This document shows positions 23,001-33,900 of a stretch of 64,000 nt of DNA, piece after piece. The position numbers and the translations under genes are program-made. The notes beneath the pieces are model-generated. The model saw only the letters and a program-made list of their open reading frames with translations, searched no databases and was not told the DNA's origin. Position 1 is the stretch's first letter. Each line of letters begins with the position of its first letter. Origin of the DNA: Tribonema minus (taxonomy: Eukaryota > Sar > Xanthophyceae > Tribonematales > Tribonemataceae); NCBI GenBank assembly GCA_017506865.1, contig JAFCMP010000526.1:186001-250000 (forward strand). Direction: 5' to 3'.

Positions 23001-24510
23001 CGTCTTCGACGGTCTCGCGCCCGTGGCGGTCGCGGCGCCGGCGCTGTCGCCGTTCCCGCGCAGCTGCTACGCCAGCAGCTTCAGTGCGCGCGCATGTACG
23101 CTGGCGGCGGCGGCGGCGACGGCGACGGCGACAGCGCCGCCGCCGCCGCCGTCGCCAAGCCGCTGACGTACAGCTACAACAGCCCCACGGGCGGCAGCGG
23201 CCCCCTCGTCGTGGACCGCCCAGGCGTCACCAGCGCAGACGTCGCGGCGAGCATCCTCGGCGACATCACCGCCTTCGTGCCCGCCGCCGCCGCTGCCGCC
23301 GCCGCGGGTGCCGCCGCCGCCGACGGCAGCGGCGACGGCGGCGTCATGCCGCCGCAGCTGCGCGCGGTGGCGGCGGCGGCGCTCGGCGGCGCGGCGCGCG
23401 CGCCCGCGTTCATCACTCGGCGTCTGCGCGGCGACGCGCGGCAGGTGCGGCTGTGGCGCGCGGCGCTGCGGCCGCTGGCGGCGTGGCTGCACCGCATCTT
23501 CGAAACGTGCGCGCCGCCGCAGGCGTCGTGCTCGGCGGCGGGCGCGGCGGCGCTGCGGCGCGCCGTCGCCGGCGCCCTCGAGGACTGGGCGCACGGCGGC
23601 GGCGACGGCGGCAGGGGGGACGTGATCGCACCGCTGCTGATCGCGGCGGAGCAGCTGGAGCAGGAGCTGACGCCGCCGCCAGGTCAGTTGTGTGTCTTCA
23701 CAGCGGGCTATGTCGGGTATTGTGATATGTTCATGTGGGGTTTGCAGGTGTTGGTGCGGGCGTGTGTAGGGCGCGCTTGCGGCAGTGCGGGCGTGATGCG
23801 CGCCTGCATGGCGCTGCAAAAGTAAACCGACCACGTCATTGCCAGGCGCTCGCTTGCGCTTTACAAGTACCACCACCATCTGCGTTTCTGTTGCTGCATG
23901 TGTGCAGTGGTACGCATGCAGGTACATGAACGTTAACTTCAACCAAAGTATTGGGTGCCTCGCCGACCACTCCAACAGACCGCGTGCGCTGCCCGTGGTC
24001 CCAGCCACAAGCCGCGCAACCACCTGTTGAGCTGGTGCGCACAAACGCTCTGCATGTGTTTCACCAGACACCGCATCAACCATGCTCAATCGCCACATCA
24101 ACCATGCTCAATCACTTCAACATCGTCATCGCGGTGACGCTCCGCCAGGCCAAGGTGAAGTTGCGGCAGCGCTCGTCCAGGGCGAGGTGCCCATGCTGCC
24201 CATCACGCTGGGCCTGTGGGCCGCGCAGTGGACGGCGCGCCGCGGCGAGCGCGACGGAACGCCTCTGAGGAACGTTCTGCAGCTCGCAGAACGCGCCGCA
24301 GCAGCCAGTGACGGCGGCGGCGGCGGCTGCAGCTGCGGCGGCGGCGCTGCCAATGGCGATGCAGTCGATGCTCCGGCTGAAGCTGGCGCGGGTGATGGTG
24401 ATGCGGGCGATGTGATGCCGCTGGCGCGGTGGCTGGCGGGGCACTGCGAGATGGTGGTGGCGCGCGCGTTTGCGGCGAGCGCGCGAGCGGCGTCTGGCCT
24501 AGTGATCTAG
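20080..24510 (+). CDS. TPR-repeat protein, about 997 aa
   Basis: Proposed exons are 20080-20396, 20995-21013 (19-nt microexon), 21301-21888, 21977-23682 and 24149-24510. Exon 1 opens MDAFGGFGQGAAPF, then helical TPR-like sequence (ALRARDLDTAHDCYVEALEA; IFSNLSMCLMRDG). Exon 3 completes a classic TPR: NNRALLWHKGHARRG, then TALEALGRTEEAWAAYAKAA. The rest is Ala/Gly-rich and helical without a recognisable enzyme domain. The microexon is supported only by phase, but it makes all junctions fit. Within exon 4 the frame moves twice, at about 22965 and 23090, both inside CG-dinucleotide runs. Adding one base at each gives exactly 998 codons, so these look like sequence errors or recent mutations. TPRs usually form protein-binding scaffolds. 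The partner is unknown. Confidence 0.7.
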
Positions 24511-25369
24511 GCCCCTCCTGCGGCGCACTATAGTGTGCAAGGCAGGGCATGAGTTGCTGTGCGGATATGTGGCCTATGGCCGCCCCAGCGGTGATCAGCA
24601 GCAGCAGCGCACTGCCAACAGTGGCGCAACAGCAGTAGCGGCGCAACGGCAACAGTGGCGCAACAGCAGCAGCTGCGCAACGGCAGCAATGGCGCAAAAG
24701 CAGCAGTGACGCAACAGCAGCAGCGGCGCAACAGCACAGCAGCAGCTGCGCATCGGCATCGGCTGCGGTGGCAAGTGCTGCACGCTCGTGGCAGTAGAAT
24801 CAATGTTGCAGTTTGGTACATGTGCAATGGCAGCGGCGCTGCCGGTGTCGTACAGAGTTGCGGCAGCAGAACCGCTGCTGCTATACATTCATGGCCAGAG
24901 CCCTAGAAATCCAGCAGGAGTAGGCAGTTGCGTCTGCTCTACATGTATGGCAATGCCTCTAAATAGCATTGCACCAGTCTGGGACAGCAGGCATATCGCG
25001 CAGAGGTCCCAATTTGGTTTACAGCCAAGAACGCCTTTGGTGGCTCAATGCTGACATACTGATGCCTGCTCTTCTTTCAGCCCTGCTGCCCCAAGGGCAG
25101 CACTAGACGTACTGTAGGTGGCTGTTGGTGAACTACTTTAGCGACACATGGGCCAGTTCTGCCTCGAATTCAATGCAGACACATGTGCCTGATCGTTATC
25201 ATTTGCACACTGCAATCACTGTACGACTTGCACATGTACTGTCCTGTTCTGCGCATATGCGTCCTTTCACTGCTGTAAAATGGGGCTGCTTTCTGTATGA
25301 TATGCCTGCCGCCGTCCCGCTGTGTTCAGCACCGCACAGTGATCTCTGCTACACGGTCATTCATGAGTC
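24511..25369. other. Intergenic with minisatellite
   Basis: No gene is seen. The stretch 24595-24770 is a GCA-rich minisatellite of units near 18-24 bp ('gcggcgcaacagcagcagt' variants). The remainder is unstructured to my reading. Confidence 0.5.
24595..24770. repeat. GCAACAGCAGC minisatellite
   Basis: About eight imperfect tandem units of a 'gcgcaacagcagcag' motif directly follow the TPR gene. Confidence 0.7.
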
Positions 25370-25553
25370 ATGTACTTTTATTAATTTCGCTTCGCACGGG
25401 GCGCGAAAAGCCCTCTCTTTGGATGTGCACTCAATGCAACATTCCTTCTCCGAAGAGAGACTCAACCGCAAACAGGCTTCCCCCTCTTCACACTACCACC
25501 AACACCCCACAACCAAACCCTACTTAGGGTTGCCCAGCCGTGAGGCACACTTG
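25370..25553 (-). repeat. SINE-like family 2, copy E
   Basis: Nearly identical to 11219-11400 in sequence and orientation. On the minus strand the tail reads 'gggcttttcgcgccccgtgc', then 'aattaataaaagtaca'. Confidence 0.75.
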
Positions 25554-25750
25554 TCCCGTCTTGAAAAAGATTTATGCAGGCCTGAGTCGCCTTTGACAGC
25601 GCCCAGAACTGAGGACCATGCTGACACGTCTGAATCACGCCTCTAGGCAAAATGATCACTGGGCACCAGGCACTGTTGCTAAGGGTATCAATGCTGTTGC
25701 TACGAAGAGTCCAACCCAACCCCAACAAACCCCACCCAAACCCCGATCAT

Positions 25751-26060
25751 GCACTTTTTATTAATTCACGCTCAGGGCGCGAAAAAGCCCAGATGATTGG
25801 CATCTAGCTGTAAGTATTTTTTATTAATTCTCGCTCAGGGCGCGAAAAAGCCCAGATGATTGGCATCTAGCTGTAAGGAATCTACATGTCGTATGACAGT
25901 CTGAAAGTGTCGCAACGACAACCACTCAAACGCCGCCGCCAAAAACAAGGTTTATTAGGGTGGCCAGAGGGTAAACTCGAACACAGGACCTCAACGACCT
26001 CAACAGAGGCGGCGATACAACTGTGCCAGTCAGCCATCTCCAAAAGTCACGTACCATGTG
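25751..26060 (-). repeat. SINE family 1, copy C, full length with tRNA-like head
   Basis: On the minus strand, a tRNA-like head lies at about 26060-25950, with an A-box-like 'tggctgactggcacag' and a B-box-like 'gtgttcgagtttacc'. It is followed by the family body and then the 3' tail, which is present twice in tandem ('tagatgccaatcatctgggc' in each). This is the only copy here retaining the pol III-type head, so it defines the family as a probable tRNA-derived SINE. Confidence 0.75.
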
Positions 26061-26557
26061 CGGTGCATGTGCTTGTAATCAAATTGCACGAAAACACATC
26101 CTCTTAAAATGAAGTTGTCTGGGATGAATCATAGTCACTGCATCATCCCGGATGATGCAGTGCACGGGTAAGTAAGCAATTTTAAAAGTAACGACAACCT
26201 TCTGATTGAGCAATGATGGCGAGTGGGTTCACAGCATGTGTGAAGTAGGCAGTGCATCTCACCCACCAAAGTTTCAGGTCACGTGTGATACGCTTGCAGC
26301 TGCGTCCAGGTGTGTGGCGCATCGCACCTGTAACGATTGATTGGTTTGCACAAAGAAGTGATTGCAATGGCCTGCTATCATGGCAATACGACAAGGCAGT
26401 TCGACAATACCCTTGCACTTCAAAACATTCAATAGAAACCCATCGGCCGATCATACTATGTATTGACCTGTGTGTGTGTGCACCCAAGAAAGTACATGTA
26501 CTTCAAGTTTACTTGAGGCACTTCCCGCGTTGGGATCTAATGTGTGATTGATAGACC
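26061..26557. other. Promoter-side intergenic region of hydrolase gene
   Basis: This is 497 bp between the SINE and the hydrolase start codon. No exon is seen. A short inverted 'catcatcccggatgatg' palindrome lies near 26143. Confidence 0.35.
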
Positions 26558-28095
26558 ATGTCGTCAGATGTGCAAGAGGCAAAACCAGAAGGCGCCGTTT
26601 TGCTGATCATAGACCCGCAGGTCGACTTTCACCCAGGAGGGAGTCTGGCAGTAGCGGGGGCAGACGCGGATGCCGAAAGGATAGCAGCTTTTCTCAGGCG
26701 CCATGAGCAGGACATCGACGACGTTGTGGTGACGCTGGACAGCCACCACCGGTTCGACATATCTCAACCCGGCTTCTGGGTGAGCGGTGAGGGCAACCCT
26801 CCTGCGCCATTCACTGCCATCACTTCGGAGCAAGTGAAGCTGGGGCTCTGGAAACCTGTTCTGGAGGAGCATCAGGTGCGTGGTTTTGCCAGCATGTACC
26901 GTGCTAGCTCTGCGAAGTGAGCGTGCTGGTGCTCGCTATCAAGCTTCGCTGTCACAGGGTCGCAGGTGACTGATGTGAGGCCCAGTTTTTCACAAGGGAC
27001 ATTCCACTGCAAGCGCAGACAACATGCTGTGTAGGCCTGGTGGTAAGCAACAGAATGTCAGCAAGTGCGGAGTGCTCTGTTCTGTGCCAGCTGATTTAAC
27101 ATGGAGGCCTTAGCATACACCTGCTGATGATGTGCACTATCAGCAGTTGCTGATGTGGAGCACAGCTCACCGCATCAAAGTCGCATCAGCATGCACGGGG
27201 TATGATTCGGATTGCTGCTGCTACTAGCGTACTTGCTGCGATTGGTATGCTCGGACTGTCATGCATGGCACCTTTTTCAGCTCAAGTATGCACGAGCTGC
27301 ACAGGTTGCTCCCAGACCAAGCAGTTTTCAACACAACTTCAGGTGGATGCTTGGGTCAGAATTGGCTGTGTAACTTGAAGCGCAATTGTGCGTTCCTGCA
27401 TCGGGCCTGAGCTATGTGCGTCAACACCACCATAGGCATCGGCAGACCCGGCCTGATCAGCGCCTCGTTGGCGAACACGATATCTCTCTTCCCTCCCCTC
27501 GCCACTTCCTCACGATAATCGTCACAACACCACTGCCAACGCTCAACCGCCTGCGCCACGCTACTGCCGCTGCCGCCGGCGCCACCCGCGGCAGGCGCAC
27601 TGCCAGAGGTACTGCGAGGCGCTCGAGGCGCGCGGGCGCTTCACGCACGTCGTCTGGCCCGAGCACTGCCTCATCGGCACCGTCGGCCAGACCGTGGAGC
27701 CGCGCATCAACGCCGCGCTGCAGGACTGGGCGCTCGCGCGGCGCCGCGCAGTGCACTACGTCGCCAAGGGCGCGAACCCGCTCACGGAGCACTTCAGCGC
27801 GTTCGCGGCGGAGGTGCCGCTGGACAGCGATCCGGGAACGGCGCTGAACGCGGCGCTGGTCGCGCGGCTGCGGCGGCGCGCGCGCGTCTACGTGTGCGGC
27901 CAGGCGCTCTCGCACTGCGTGAACCGCAGCGTGCGCGATTTGGTGGAGCACTGGGCGCCGCGGAGCGCCGCCGACATTGTGCTGCTGCGCGACGGCGCGT
28001 CGCCGGTGGCGGGGTTCGAGGGGGAGGCGGCCGCATTTGTGGACGCCGCGCGCGCGGCGGGCGTAACTGTCGTGGAGCACATGGCGGATGTCTGA
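26558..28095 (+). CDS. Nicotinamidase-type cysteine hydrolase (isochorismatase superfamily)
   Basis: Two exons join in phase 0: 26558-26875 and 27607-28095, giving 268 aa. The full nicotinamidase active site is present. The catalytic triad is Asp19 (IIDPQVDF), Lys160 (YVAKGANP) and Cys210 (QALSHCVNRSV). The metal ligands are Asp61 and His63 (TLDSHH) and His126 (WPEHCLIGT). Nicotinamidases convert nicotinamide to nicotinate for NAD salvage, and this is the likely reaction, although related amidases share the fold. No targeting signal is seen, so it is probably cytosolic. The length suits the longer eukaryotic and bacterial members. The intron of 731 bp shows no other exon. Neighbours do not suggest a pathway. 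Confidence 0.92.
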
Positions 28096-29355
28096 TTGTG
28101 CGTCGCGCGCGCAGCGGGGAGCGCTGCTGCGGTGCGGTGAAGCTGCATGAAATCCAGGGGGGGCAGGGGTGGATTGCTGGGGATTTGGAGAAGGGAGCCC
28201 GTAGCCGTCCAAGTACTTGAATGTGAATGTCAAACATGAGTGCGGGCCGCGTTGGGCGTGTAGCGTAGCACAGCTGATGAGCACGCCGTTGCGCATGGTA
28301 GTATATACAAGCGGATGCACCGATGTTCATGTACAGCGAACTTGACCGCCAGTTCATGGGTGAAATGCATGCGTACACGCCGGCTGGTGCCGCTGGCTGC
28401 AACGCTCTGCGATCAATGATTGAGCCGAGGTGATGTATAGTGGCTGGCAGCTGATGCACGTTGAATCAGCGGCAATCAAGGTATGGAGGTCAATGGCCTC
28501 CTCACGTGAAGCTCTCTCTGCCGCAATGTCAGCACGCAGGTTGAAGTCAAGTGCCGGCATGTATTTAAATGGCACATGATCACAATGGCATGGTTGCAAC
28601 ATGACCGCTCTCTTGCTTTTGTGCCTTTGTTTGGTCACAGCAACCAATGCCATGGCATCGCACGGAGCAAAGCATGCATGCAAACTTTGCGCTTGCAAGC
28701 CGCTGATGCAACTGCAAGGCATGTGTGATCATCCAGTCAGTCTGCAGCATGGCTAACCGTGAGCACCTTGCATGCAAAGGCACGCACGGCATCTGACTTC
28801 TGTACATACCACGGGGAAGAGGCATTTGATGACAACTAGTTGCAACAATATAGGAGGCAGTGCTCAGCTTCCAGTGCTAAAGCCTGCTGGTTGCTTTGAC
28901 TGTTGCAGAGGAATCGGCACAGACTGCAGGCCATACAAGTGCGTGCTGCAATCAGGGAACACGCAGGGCTGCGATGAGTACATCAGCTGAGGTCGATCAC
29001 ACATGTACATGGGCTCATCGTTCTGACATGCAGGTTCTGGCTACTTCAGTGTGCAGGCTCAGAGTTCAGGCAATCGGTGCCAATGCAATGTAGTGGTATG
29101 CAATATATTGCCAGACAGAGAACGGCAAGGCAGCAGCATACTCAAAGTCGCAATCACCCTGTGGTCATGTGATCATTAAAGTCATAGTGAAGGGAGGAGA
29201 CTGCGGGAACTGGACTATGTACATGCGAACTTTCTCCGCCGCCTGCAGCGCCAGCGAGAATTTGTCGCCTGGTGTTCTATCATCCACAAACCTCTTTTCA
29301 GAGCACCTCAAGCTGTGCCCACCGACCGGCTTCGCGAAGCCTCTTCGCGCCGCAC
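28096..29355. other. Convergent intergenic region
   Basis: This is 1260 bp between the 3' ends of the hydrolase (+) and PRUNE (-) genes. I see no gene or named repeat. Confidence 0.4.
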
Positions 29356-30921
29356 TTACAGTTTGCTGAGGCACTCCAGCAGCGCGGGCGCGACCTGCTT
29401 GCGCGACGCGGCCACATTGCCCTGCGCGAACGCGACAACCCTAGCCCCACCCAGCGCCTCTCTCACCTCGGCTGGCACGTTCATCTCCCGCAGCTCCAGC
29501 CCTCCCGCGCGCTCCGCGAGACAGCGCTTCAACGCGCTCAGCAGCGCTCCGTCCTCCCGCGCGTCCACCAGGAGGAGCTGCCGCAGCGGCTCCGGCTCCG
29601 TCACGAACATCAGCACGCCGAGCAGGTCCAGGTGCTCGTCGCGTATTCTTCGCAGCAGCGCGTCTGCTGCGCGCTCCTTCGCCAGGAACTCGTCAAGGCG
29701 CATGAGCACTGCGCTCAGGCCTACGGAGCGACCACCGCAGCTGTCGCAGTCGCCGCTGGCGGAGCCGCTGCCGCTGCTGCTGCTGCCGCTGTCGCTGTTG
29801 GGGGCTGCGCGGAACTGCTTGTAGTCGTAGCGCAGGCAGTCGGCAACGCTCAGAGAGCGCCAGAAGCGCGCATCGAACTTGGCGCTGCGCAGCGCCTCAA
29901 ACAGCTCGTCGCGAGTGACTCGGTTGCCCGCGGCGTCAGCGCTCAGCGGCTCGAGGGCCTCGAGCGCCGCCACGTCGCGCGGCGTCGCGCGCTTTGCCTG
30001 CGGATTGAGATTGATCGTGTCCACCGCGATGACGCCCATGAGGAGCATCGCAATCTGCGGCGTCACCGCGTCTGGCGGCGCTGACTTCAAGAGCCGCTCC
30101 GCTATGAGAGTGCACGCGGAGCCCACCTTCGGTGACCCGTCTGCGAAGGCGATGTCGCGCGCGGCGCCGCTGACGTGGGAGTGCTGGCCGAGGTCGGAGT
30201 GGTGGTCCACGATCTCGAGCACCGCTGAGTCTAGGGATGCCAAGCCACTCGACAGAGCGTTGTGGTCGGTGAGCGTCAAGCACAGCCGCCCCGACGAGTG
30301 CATGCCCTGCAGATCGACCTCGTCTGAGAACACCATGTCATCCGTACCCACGCCCGCGCGTGACAGCAGCAAAACCGCGTCCTGCCTCAGTGGAAGGTCC
30401 CCTCTCGGGACCGAGATGACCGGCACATAGAGGGGATTTCTGTCGGCAGCTGCATCAGTCGCATCTGCTGCTCGGCACGCGTCTTTATGATAAGCCAGAC
30501 ATAGGCTGGACACTATGGAGTCAGCATCCGCTGCTTCATTGCCCATCACCACGTGCACCTGCTCTGGCAGGCTGCCTGCTTTCACGGCGGCTGCGCTGCG
30601 CTTTAAGAAAGACTGTAATGCATTCGCATTCGCAGAACATGATCTTGTACTGGCAGCACCACCCGATGCTGCCGCCATTGCCATCACCAGGGGGGGACGT
30701 ATGGCCAACTTGAAAAGCAGGGTCATGCACGTCCCCGCCACAGCACTTGCAAGGTGTGTTCGCACAAATTTCATGGGGATCTTCAACTTCCTGGTTGAAG
30801 CTTGAAGTTCCGACCAAATCCATGTGGAAATGTTCAGGGACGATGGCGGGCCTACGGCTGCCGTACGAGGCTCGGCACTGCTGCCTTGCAACGCCACCTG
30901 CACTGAGTACTGTGGCTTCAT
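29356..30921 (-). CDS. PRUNE-type exopolyphosphatase / DHH phosphoesterase
   Basis: A single intronless frame of up to 521 aa. DHH family motifs, numbered from the ATG at 30921: GNEAADADS (127-135, metal-binding Asp pair), a TDHN motif, EIVDHHSDLG (the DHH motif) and GSACTLIAERL. A DHHA2-like C-terminal half follows (LLGVLMFVTEPEPLRQLLLV). Family members hydrolyse short-chain polyphosphate or cyclic nucleotides with Mn2+ or Co2+. The start is uncertain. In-frame ATGs lie at 30921, 30774, 30726 and 30684, and the conserved core begins near residue 120. The first ATG overlaps FANCL exon 1 on the other strand, so 30774 or 30684 is more likely. A Ser/Gly-rich linker (SDSGSSSSGSGSASGDC) sits between the two domains. 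Confidence 0.9.
   Translation of the reverse strand: MKPQYSVQVALQGSSAEPRTAAVGPPSSLNISTWIWSELQASTRKLKIPMKFVRTHLASAVAGTCMTLLFKLAIRPPLVMAMAAASGGAASTRSCSANANALQSFLKRSAAAVKAGSLPEQVHVVMGNEAADADSIVSSLCLAYHKDACRAADATDAAADRNPLYVPVISVPRGDLPLRQDAVLLLSRAGVGTDDMVFSDEVDLQGMHSSGRLCLTLTDHNALSSGLASLDSAVLEIVDHHSDLGQHSHVSGAARDIAFADGSPKVGSACTLIAERLLKSAPPDAVTPQIAMLLMGVIAVDTINLNPQAKRATPRDVAALEALEPLSADAAGNRVTRDELFEALRSAKFDARFWRSLSVADCLRYDYKQFRAAPNSDSGSSSSGSGSASGDCDSCGGRSVGLSAVLMRLDEFLAKERAADALLRRIRDEHLDLLGVLMFVTEPEPLRQLLLVDAREDGALLSALKRCLAERAGGLELREMNVPAEVREALGGARVVAFAQGNVAASRKQVAPALLECLSKL
30685..30829. promoter_or_regulatory. Compact divergent promoter, PRUNE/FANCL
   Basis: The FANCL start codon (30830, +) lies only 55 bp from a PRUNE ATG (30774, -), or 145 bp from the ATG at 30684. 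Both genes must share one short 5' region or have overlapping transcripts. No TATA-like element is clear. Confidence 0.6.
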
Positions 30922-33900
30922 CGAGGCGTTGGGCAGGTTAGGTGCAACCTCACAGCTGACACGCCTTTCGCTTCCTGCCTTCGTTGTGAGCTTAGCTTGG
31001 CATTTTACTGCCAGCTATTGCTCCACTTTACACGCCTCTTGTTCACTCCTGCTACTTTTTGCCAATGACAGGCAGTTCCGAATAAAAATCAGGCTCAAGT
31101 CGCCAGGAGGCCAGGTCGACGCGGAAGCATTCGCGTGCGATGCAGAGCTCTCACAGATCCTGACAAGCGCAGGCGCCCTGCCTGCCCTGCGATTGCGGCT
31201 GGCACAGACTCCCGACCCTGCAAGCTTCGTAGCGGAGCTCCAGGATGTGCTGCAGCGACTGCTACGAGCTGCGCCGCAGTCCGCGCCTGCGCCCGCTGCC
31301 TACTACTCAAGGCTTGTAGCGGAAATCGACAAGGTGAGTGGGGTAGCTGACTTCTGTACCAGACGCAGGCGCATTCAAGGGGACCGAGCTGGCGCTGCTC
31401 TCGGTTCAGAAACATTTGGTACATACCGCTGCGCATGGCACTCCTCTCTTCATGGCGCATTGCTCATTGCAGACTGCAGTCGCTGCAAACATGCTGCTGC
31501 GAAGTGTCGGCAGCCAGGCAGATGCGCAGCGCGAAAGCTGACTGCATTCATATGGCTCAGGCGCGCCAGTATCAGGACTCGCGACAGCGACGGCCTGCCG
31601 CATTGTCGCCGGCTTAGGGTTAGGGTTAGGGCTAGGGTGAAGCGCCCCTGCGCCGTATCACCAGTTGCGCTGCAAGCGTCACGACATCAGCTCCTGAACT
31701 GCTGTAATGTAAAGTTCTAGCTTTGCAAAGTGCGCAGTCATGCACAGTCGTCTCCAAACACCATGCCCTCTGTTCTGGCAGCCGACCCTGACTTCGCAAG
31801 CTTAACCCCCCCCCCCTCCCCCCCCCCGCGCGCTAGCATCGTTGTACTTGATTCTATGTGTTGTATGCGTGTTTTGAGGCTGCCACTGCTCAACAGCTCC
31901 CCTTGTGCGGTCTCTCGCAGGTGGGCTGGGAGCACCTGGTGACCATCAGCGAGCGCCTGTCACACCTGCAGCTGCGCGTGTCAGATGCTGCTGGCCGGCA
32001 CCACGTAATTGGCGTCACCATGCCCCCAGACTACCCCAGGTGCGCGGGGGTGTCCAGTTGTGTTGCTGCACCGCTTTTGCATATGACAAAAATACATGGC
32101 TTGATGTTGACAACACACAAACTCACAGTCAGAGCCTAGACTATACATACGTACAGTCAGTAATGTATCCATGAGCAAGTTTCAGTTCCGCATTGGCCTG
32201 CGCTGCTGCGACAGTACTGACAGTGGTATCTCAATGGACCTGCCCTTGACAGTGGTTGTGTGGTGGGGATTGCAGCTCGACTCAAAGCCTTGTGAAATTG
32301 TTGCATGTGCGCAATTAGCACAGGGGCTATGATGGTATGGATCATGGACGTCAGCACGACTGTTGTGGCACCTACATTCATTTCAGTTATTACTAGGCAG
32401 TGTTTGTATATGGGCACAAATGCACTTTGCTGCAATGACTCCGCGGCGTTCATTGGCTTCCTGGCACCAACGGCGACAACTAAATGCCCGCCGCGCATCG
32501 TGTGCATGCATGTAGGGACTAAACAAGACTGCTCACCGTAGTATTTGACAGAAAATGAACCATGCAAGACGGGCCCTACAAAACCTCACCCTTCACATGA
32601 AATGTGAAACTGTTGCCTGTGAAACTGTTGTGTCATGTGTGTGTATTTAGGTATGAAAAACACTGCTTGCCATATTAATGACAGAAATTGAGTCACGCAA
32701 GTAGGCCCGACATAACCTCGCCCTTCCCGTGCGTGGGCACAACCTTCCCGCAGACCCTTCAGATCCTGCCAGAACTTGCACAGAATTTTCCACAAGCAAC
32801 TTGATTTGAACCAGTACTTCCGAGAGCAACCTGTAAAACGTCCTGAGCGCTTTCTATACTAGCGGGAATGCTCTCATATTCCTGCACTGTGAAATGTCAA
32901 ATTGAAGTGCAATTTACTGCCAACTGCAGGACAGCGCCGACGTGCGTGGCCGATCTACCGGCGCCCTTTGCGCTGCAGTGGCGCGCGGGGCAGAGCTCCC
33001 TCGCAGATGTCCTGGGACAGTTCCGCGCCGCGCTAGCGCCGTTCCTGCCACTGTGGGAAGTTCTCGACGACCTCGACGCTCACACGCACGTCCTGGAGCC
33101 TGAGGTGTGTGAGCCTGTCAAACTTCTACACACCCAAGAAGACTTGTACACATGAACTGTGCAACAGCGGCTGCGGGCTTGAGGTGTGTGAGGACGTCAC
33201 ATTAATGTCATTTTTCTCAGAACTCAGGGCTCGTACCACGTGAAGTGTGCAACAGCGTATGCGCGCTTAAGGTGTGTGAGCACGTCAAATTTAACGTCAG
33301 GTCTCTTCAAACCCAGAAAGACTTGTACACGTGAAGCGTGAAACAGTGTATGCGCGCTCGTGGTAGAATCAGTCTGGGTACTCTTGCCGACGTTTCATCA
33401 ATGTCTCCTGTTGTCCCCTGGAACTCACCCCCCCCACTACATACCCGTCCAAAAAGGGGATGAGCGAGGGGCCCAGGGGACGATGCCCGTGCTTTCAAGC
33501 TGTCTGCTGCTGGTGCCGGGTCACATACTTGGCATGATACCATGCCAGTAACCTGCACCTGCATTACTCAGGCTGCGGTAAACCTAACCCTAGCCCTGTG
33601 GACATAGCGCCTGGTCGCTCTGATATCCCCATGCCTTGCCCAGCGCTGCCATGCCTGACTTCCCTGTGCTTGCTGAACGCTGCGGCATTGCAGCCGCGCC
33701 ATCACTCAGCGTTGCCCTAACCCTACTCCCAACCCTGAGAACATAGCGCCTGATCGCTCTGATTGCCACAGCCACTGCTTGCTCCCCATACCTGTTGAGC
33801 GTTGCGGCATCAGCCGCGCCATCGCTCACCTCCGCGGCGCCAACCCAAACTCCAGCTATACAAACACGACGGCTGGTCGCTCTGCCACTTAGGGCTAGGG

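Noticed and set aside
21112-24101. Minus-strand open frames of up to 489 aa opposite the TPR gene
   Set aside because: Composition is Arg/Ala/Pro-rich as expected for reverse reading of GC-rich exons, and the plus strand carries the TPR motifs and valid splice phases.
25950-26060. A functional tRNA gene on the minus strand
   Set aside because: Only A- and B-box-like elements remain, with no complete cloverleaf that I can draw, and the sequence continues into the SINE body.
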